Positions 59,290 through 64,000 of a stretch of 64,000 nucleotides of DNA are shown one piece after another. Every line of letters begins with the position of its first letter. Position 1 is the stretch's first letter. A program made the position numbers and the translations under genes. The notes below the pieces were generated by a model that worked only from the letters and a program-made list of their open reading frames with translations, made no database searches and had not been told where the DNA came from. Source of the stretch: Linum tenue (taxonomy: Eukaryota > Streptophyta > Magnoliopsida > Malpighiales > Linaceae); contig CAMGYJ010000010.1 of NCBI GenBank assembly GCA_946122785.1, positions 48,629,134 through 48,693,133 of the forward strand, read 5' to 3'.

Positions 59290-62036
59290 TTTACCTTTTT
59301 TGTTGTTAGCCAATTACCAAGGTAAGTAGATAAATAAAACTTACAAAACCGAACAAAGCCTAGAAACAAAATCAAACTCTATAGCAAACAAGAGTAGAGT
59401 GAAGTGGCGAAATGATCTTTATACCTCATTAATATGAGAATTTTCGGACAAACAACACGGCGAGTTGTTGTTGAAATCAGTTTCGAACTCTGAATCTATT
59501 TATCATATAGTGATCAACCATCCATCGATCTAAGAAACAAATCCGTTAACGGGTGAAAAAAAAACCCAAATTCCTGACCAATTATGTAAGTGACTATATC
59601 TTTTTTAAGATCAATGTGGAATGACTAGTTGTTTAATTTACTAATCTCCAAAGTTTGGTGACCATTTATGTAGTGATTGATCTGCAAAGAGATCTGCTGT
59701 CCTTTATAGCAAAAAAAGCATATAATAAGAGATTTGCTGTCCTTTGATGGCTTGTTGTGGTGGAAAGTCCCACTTGCCTGCACTTGAAAAGATTGATTGG
59801 GAGCTAAAGCCAGCCAAATGTCCAAATTTCTAATACCCACTGCCCACTACCATTTTAACGCACAACAAGTGACAAGTTTTATTTGGTCGGCAGAAGTAGT
59901 TTGCGGTTGATGGATTCAAATAGCTCTAAGGACAACAACAGGGGGAAACTGTATTGTCGTTTGAGATTTACATTATCCTATAATAGTATCGATATCGTAA
60001 TACTCGTACTCATACTAGCTAACTGTATGCTAAGTATGAGTTAGATCGAAGAATATCCGATTTGAAGAGTACGAGTCGAGACATATGGTTTCATTTAGAT
60101 ATACATGCGTGTGACAGAAAGAAAAGGTAAAGAGACGCGATAAGTCAATTATGTCAAGATATATTGAGAAAGAAGATTTAAAAATAAAAAAGTGAGAGAA
60201 TGAAAATGATTAATGAAATCATACTATTTTTTAGAGCAAGACCAAATGACTACTGAAGTCTGATGGTGAGAGAACATTTTATTTGAAGGTGACTACGTTG
60301 TGCTTAAAGTACGAATGAGAATTAGATCATAATTAAATAAAAAACATGAGCATGCAATCAAAGATCGAGTAGAAGAAAAACTCATGTTCGGCCCCACCTC
60401 AAACCGATGGCAGTAAGTTTGAGATATATAATAATTTGTAAGACTTTGATCCTCTTATAATAATTTGTAAGACTTCATTTTTATGAATTTCCTTCAATAT
60501 CCAAAACAAGTCGAACATGTCGTATCTATCATAAGGACTAAGCCATGACGAAATTTCAGATGACATCTAAAATTCTCTCATTAAAAAAAAACTTAAATGT
60601 ATCTAGCTTATCCTCCTTCTAGATTGGAGCGTACATAAACATTGGTTATATCGGGGAAGAAAATTACAAACCACAAACTCGATTAGCTAGCTAGGAGGGA
60701 CAGATTGGAAACCCTAGCAAGAAGATGTAGTAAAATTGATAAAACGTGCACAACAGTTTGTCGTTTACAATGAAGACACTAACTACTCCAACTATACATA
60801 ACAATCCCTGCAATATTATATATATTTAGCATTAATCAAAATTGTTTTGTTCTTAATTAATATTTAATTACTATACCCCCACAAGAACCTCAAGCTTACG
60901 CTAGCAATGGAGAAATTAACCACATTTGTTTATTGGGAATGTACTTAGCTACACGTTTTATGTAGCTAAGAGTGACATTGACACAAAGCAAGTTCATGAA
61001 CCCAAATTAGGCAAAGGTGGCCGATGAATCGAGAGTGTTATATTGTCTCATCTCTAGTTAGTAGTCACCACTTATCAATTACTACTTTCTAACAAGACTT
61101 TTTTATCCTCTCATATCTTCCCTCTTTTCTTATAACTTTATGAAAACTTCGTTTTACAACTTAAGCATTCGAGAGTGTCCATCGCTAACGATTTTAAGAA
61201 ATTTTATACAGATACTTAACAATCCATACAGCCCTGGACCACCAGACGGACTGGCCAATAAGTATCGTGACACAAAGTTGTGCCCAATCAAAGAGGTGTC
61301 AGATATCCGGTTGATCATATGCATCAGATATCATGTACCAAGCAACGATTGCCCGAATTTGACCACCCAAAACATCATTCAGGATAAGGTATCACCTCAT
61401 TGAAGGTTTGAAGCACTACAACTCGAGAAGATTAATTGCGATGTCAAAACTCAGTTCGTCCCAATTATTCGACTTGTCGCATCCACTTAAATTAACACGG
61501 GTTACTCTATGAGATTTGAAGTGTGCGCATGTCCAAATATCCTTTCAATCATCAAATGCTCTAGTACCAATCTATCAATAAGGTGTTCCTAATGTATCTA
61601 ATTGATAAAAAATATTTAAATTATGAATTTTATATCATTCACTCTCACACACATCAACATTCTTACAAGTATGATGTGGAAATTCATTTCTTTTTTATCT
61701 TGTTTTATGTTTTCTTCTTTCAATCTCTTGGTTGACTTGAAGAATAGTAAAGAATGGCAAGGATAGGTTACCTCAATTGTATCTTTTTATTCGCAGGAAG
61801 AAGATGCCCCAAACCTAATATGGATCTCACCGCCACCATATAGACACACTAATCTATGCTGCAACTCCCTGGTCCCGACCTTGTGGAATAATTAAGGGCT
61901 TCAATTTGTTCTTTAAATGATTCCATCAAATTCTATTACTTAACAACTAACCGGCTATTCAAAGTATGTTTTCTAAAAAGTAGATTCCCCTCAAGAACCA
62001 ATTGGAAACAGGGAGTTAGATCAAAATAGCATGATG
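59290..62036. other. AT-rich intergenic DNA
   Basis: No supported gene. An 87-codon open frame at 61140-61403 has no recognisable feature. Confidence 0.4.
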
Positions 62037-62084
62037 TGTAATTTCTAAAAATTTAATTTTTATTTTTTAATTATTTTTTATTTG

Positions 62085-62280
62085 CCACGTCACACATTTA
62101 ACGGTCAACTATCAGAGTTGACCGCCACGTCAGTCAAAGTTAACGGAGGTTAACGGAGAGTGATCGAACTTGAACTGTTCAACTAATTCGAGTGACTATA
62201 AATGGAATAAATTAATTTGAGTGGCAAACGTGAAATTTTATAGCAATTCGAGTGACCAAACTTGCAATTAAGCCTTAACA
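62085..62280. repeat. Dispersed repeat related to the MITE-like element
   Basis: Contains ggtcaactatcagagttgacc-type inverted arms (62103-62123) and ctaattcgagtgac / gcaattcgagtgaccaaact phrases also present in the element at 59055-59289. Ends were not fixed. Confidence 0.5.
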
Positions 62281-62536
62281 AAAATCTATTGAGAAGTAAC
62301 CAAAATGCTTTTTAAAGCTGAGTGGAGTGGGGTCGTGGGGGAAGGAGTGCCACGTCAGCAGGATGCCTTTCAGGTCTTTTATCCAATACCGGCTGCCGGC
62401 TCCCTTAGCTGTTTCTCCACTGTATAGACCCTTCCTTTTTCCCGGGCCCACTCCCCTCCAAAATCACAACTATAATTTAAAATTTTAAAAAAGAATTAGA
62501 AAAAGATCCATTTTTGTTGTTGTCAATTTGTAGTTT

Positions 62537-62742
62537 TTGATTGTGAAATGTGAAAAAAAAAAATCACAAGAAAAGCTTCTCTCTTTCTTCCTTTTCTTCT
62601 TCTATACTCCCTCATCGAATTTCCTCCCAATTTCCTTTCTGTATAAATCCCATCCCACAACCAATTTCCAAACTTTTTCCTTCCTTCCTTTCTTCTTCTT
62701 CTTCTTCTTCTTCTACTTTCATTTCTTCGCCGCCAGCCAGCC
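62537..62742 (+). promoter_or_regulatory. Leader of MAPKKK gene
   Basis: C/T-rich leader with cttctt tracts (62690-62712). A TATA-like gtataaatcc at 62641-62650 may be the core promoter or simply leader sequence. Confidence 0.45.
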
Positions 62743-64000
62743 ATGCCAGTTTCAGTTTGGTGGGGGAAGAAGTTCAGCAGCAAGAGCAGCAGCCCGACCA
62801 GCGGCGGCGGAAACAACAACGAGAGCTCGTTTTCTCCCAAGTCGTCGGCCAAGCTTGATAACTTCAGGAGGAACAGCTCCGATTCACCGTCAGCTGCTCC
62901 CGGTTTGACTGGTTCTTCGCGCGCGGGGAGAGATTCCTCCGGCGGATCTTCTGGGTTCTCCGGGTTCGATTCGGATGCCGACAGGCGCGGGCACCCTTTG
63001 CCCCGCCCGTCCGTCAGTGATCGCGGCGGCGATCAGGGTGGGGGCATAGTCGGGTGTGGGATTGGGTCGGGTTCCGGCTCGGCCTCTGGGTCCGTTTCCA
63101 GCGTCAGCTCGAATGGGTCGGCTGGTGATGAGCCCCAGATTGGGAGTGGTGATAATCAGGCGACGTTTTTCGGCGGTTACAGGTTGGTTTTCTTTTTTCA
63201 GGTCTCTTCGATTGCTGATTCTTGTCTCTATAATTAGGGGGGGTTTTTGAATTGTGGGCCTTGGATTTAGCTAGAGCTATCTAGTTTGTTTGATCTCTGG
63301 AGAAATACAAGGTTTCTAGGGCAGGCGGCCATTAACAATCTGTGAAGTTTTCTTTGTAATTATTGCTGTAGACTGAAAAATTGGTAACCTTCTTGCAATT
63401 CTCCCTCCCCCTTCTATTGACCAGATACCAATTACTCCAATTTCCTGAGCAATTTGGAAGCTTGGAGTTGCTGAATTTGAGCAAGTCTGGATTTTTATTT
63501 GTTGGCTTCAGATTTAGGAGATTTATTTAACTTTTCCTGGATTTAATGGAAATCCTTAGTCTTGCAGTGACTGGTTTAATCTCTTGGTTTATGTATTGTC
63601 TAGTTACAATTACTCCTTCCATTTCCTCCCTTTTTTGGAAGCTTGAAGTTTCTGTGTTCTAGTAGTTGACTTCAGATTTAGGGGGATTGATTTCTCTTTT
63701 CCTTGATGAATTGGGAATCCTAGTTGATGTTTCAGTCTAAGGGTCTCTGTTCTGTTGGAATGAATGCAAAACCTAGGTCACCCAGCAATCCAGGAGGACG
63801 AGCTGAAGCTAAGTTTTACATGGGCTCTAGGAGCCCTGGTCCAGGGTCAAGAAGCCCTGGTCCTAGGTCAAGAAGCCCTGTACCTGGTTCGAGAAGTACA
63901 AGCAGGCCTACCTCACCCCTTCATCCGCGGTTAAGCGGTATGAATCTTGATTCGCCAACTGGGAGGTCCGATGACAGCAAAAGCCAATGTCACCCATTGC
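62743..64000 (+). CDS. MAPKKK3: MAPKKK3/MAPKKK-alpha type kinase, N-terminal part (runs off right edge)
   Basis: Exon 1 is 62743-63182 and exon 2 starts at 63777 and passes the window end; the junction AG then G TCA keeps frame. The protein begins MPVSVWWGKKFSSKSSS and continues SGFSGFDSDADRRGHPLPRP, SGSVSSVSSNGSAGDE and, in exon 2, RPTSPLHPRLSGMNLDSPTGR. This is the regulatory N terminus of the plant MAPKKK3/MAPKKK-alpha group (YODA relatives). These kinases sit at the top of MAP kinase cascades in immunity and development. The kinase domain lies beyond the window. Exon 2 holds a short repeat SRSPGPGSRSPGPRSRSPVP, rich in SP sites that MAP kinases could phosphorylate (inference). Confidence 0.88.

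Noticed and set aside
61140..61403. 87-codon frame in intergenic DNA
   Set aside because: No recognisable domain, no splice or leader context, and AT-rich surroundings.

Overview
The window is nuclear DNA of a flowering plant, almost certainly a eudicot. The genes are multi-exon with short AT-rich GT-AG introns, the protein families are plant-specific (plant PI4K-beta repeats, PMT methyltransferase, callose synthase, MAPKKK3/alpha type), and the intergenic DNA holds LTR retrotransposons, a LINE end, tRNA-derived SINEs and palindromic MITE-like repeats. I do not name a species.

Layout. 1-3458 (-): 5' half of a phosphatidylinositol 4-kinase beta gene whose kinase domain lies beyond the left edge. 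4348-7695: a complete, very young non-autonomous LTR retrotransposon (element A) in the PI4K-beta promoter region. About 8345-8815 (-): a decayed PPR gene. 9867-13386 (-): mitochondrial branched-chain 2-oxoacid dehydrogenase E1-alpha, nine exons. 13400-16464: repeat-rich spacer with a SINE and a 339-bp tandem duplication. 16465-19733: a second young non-autonomous LTR element (B), related to A. 19734-23700: spacer with a LINE 3' end and a transporter-like exon scrap. 23751-28177 (+): PMT26-like Golgi methyltransferase. 31045-51529 (+): callose synthase CalS5/GSL2-like gene. 53748-55806 (+): BTB/POZ protein. 55810-62536: spacer with repeats. 62743-64000 (+): 5' end of a MAPKKK3/MAPKKK-alpha kinase gene, cut by the right edge.

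Two things stand out. First, the callose synthase gene holds a 6.0-kb direct tandem duplication (37171-43193 and 43194-49212) with both breakpoints inside phase-0 introns. The 19 duplicated exons sum to exactly 770 codons, so the gene is predicted to stay in frame and to encode the whole cytosolic glucan synthase loop twice (about 2689 instead of 1919 residues). The copies look almost identical, so the event is either very recent or an assembly artefact. Second, both LTR elements lack gag-pol but carry seven tRNA-like modules. Each has a box A and a box B separated by 32-33 bp, the spacing of a true tRNA gene, and all lie antisense to the element as oriented by its primer-binding site, polypurine tract and TATA box. 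Element B also carries a seven-unit array whose units can fold into two hairpins, one with compensatory changes.

The genes are ordinary single-copy housekeeping or signalling loci and form no operon-like unit. The only functional coupling I infer is possible LTR-driven transcription from element A toward PI4K-beta. All exon borders were read by eye from splice consensus, phase and remembered family sequence; no alignment was run.
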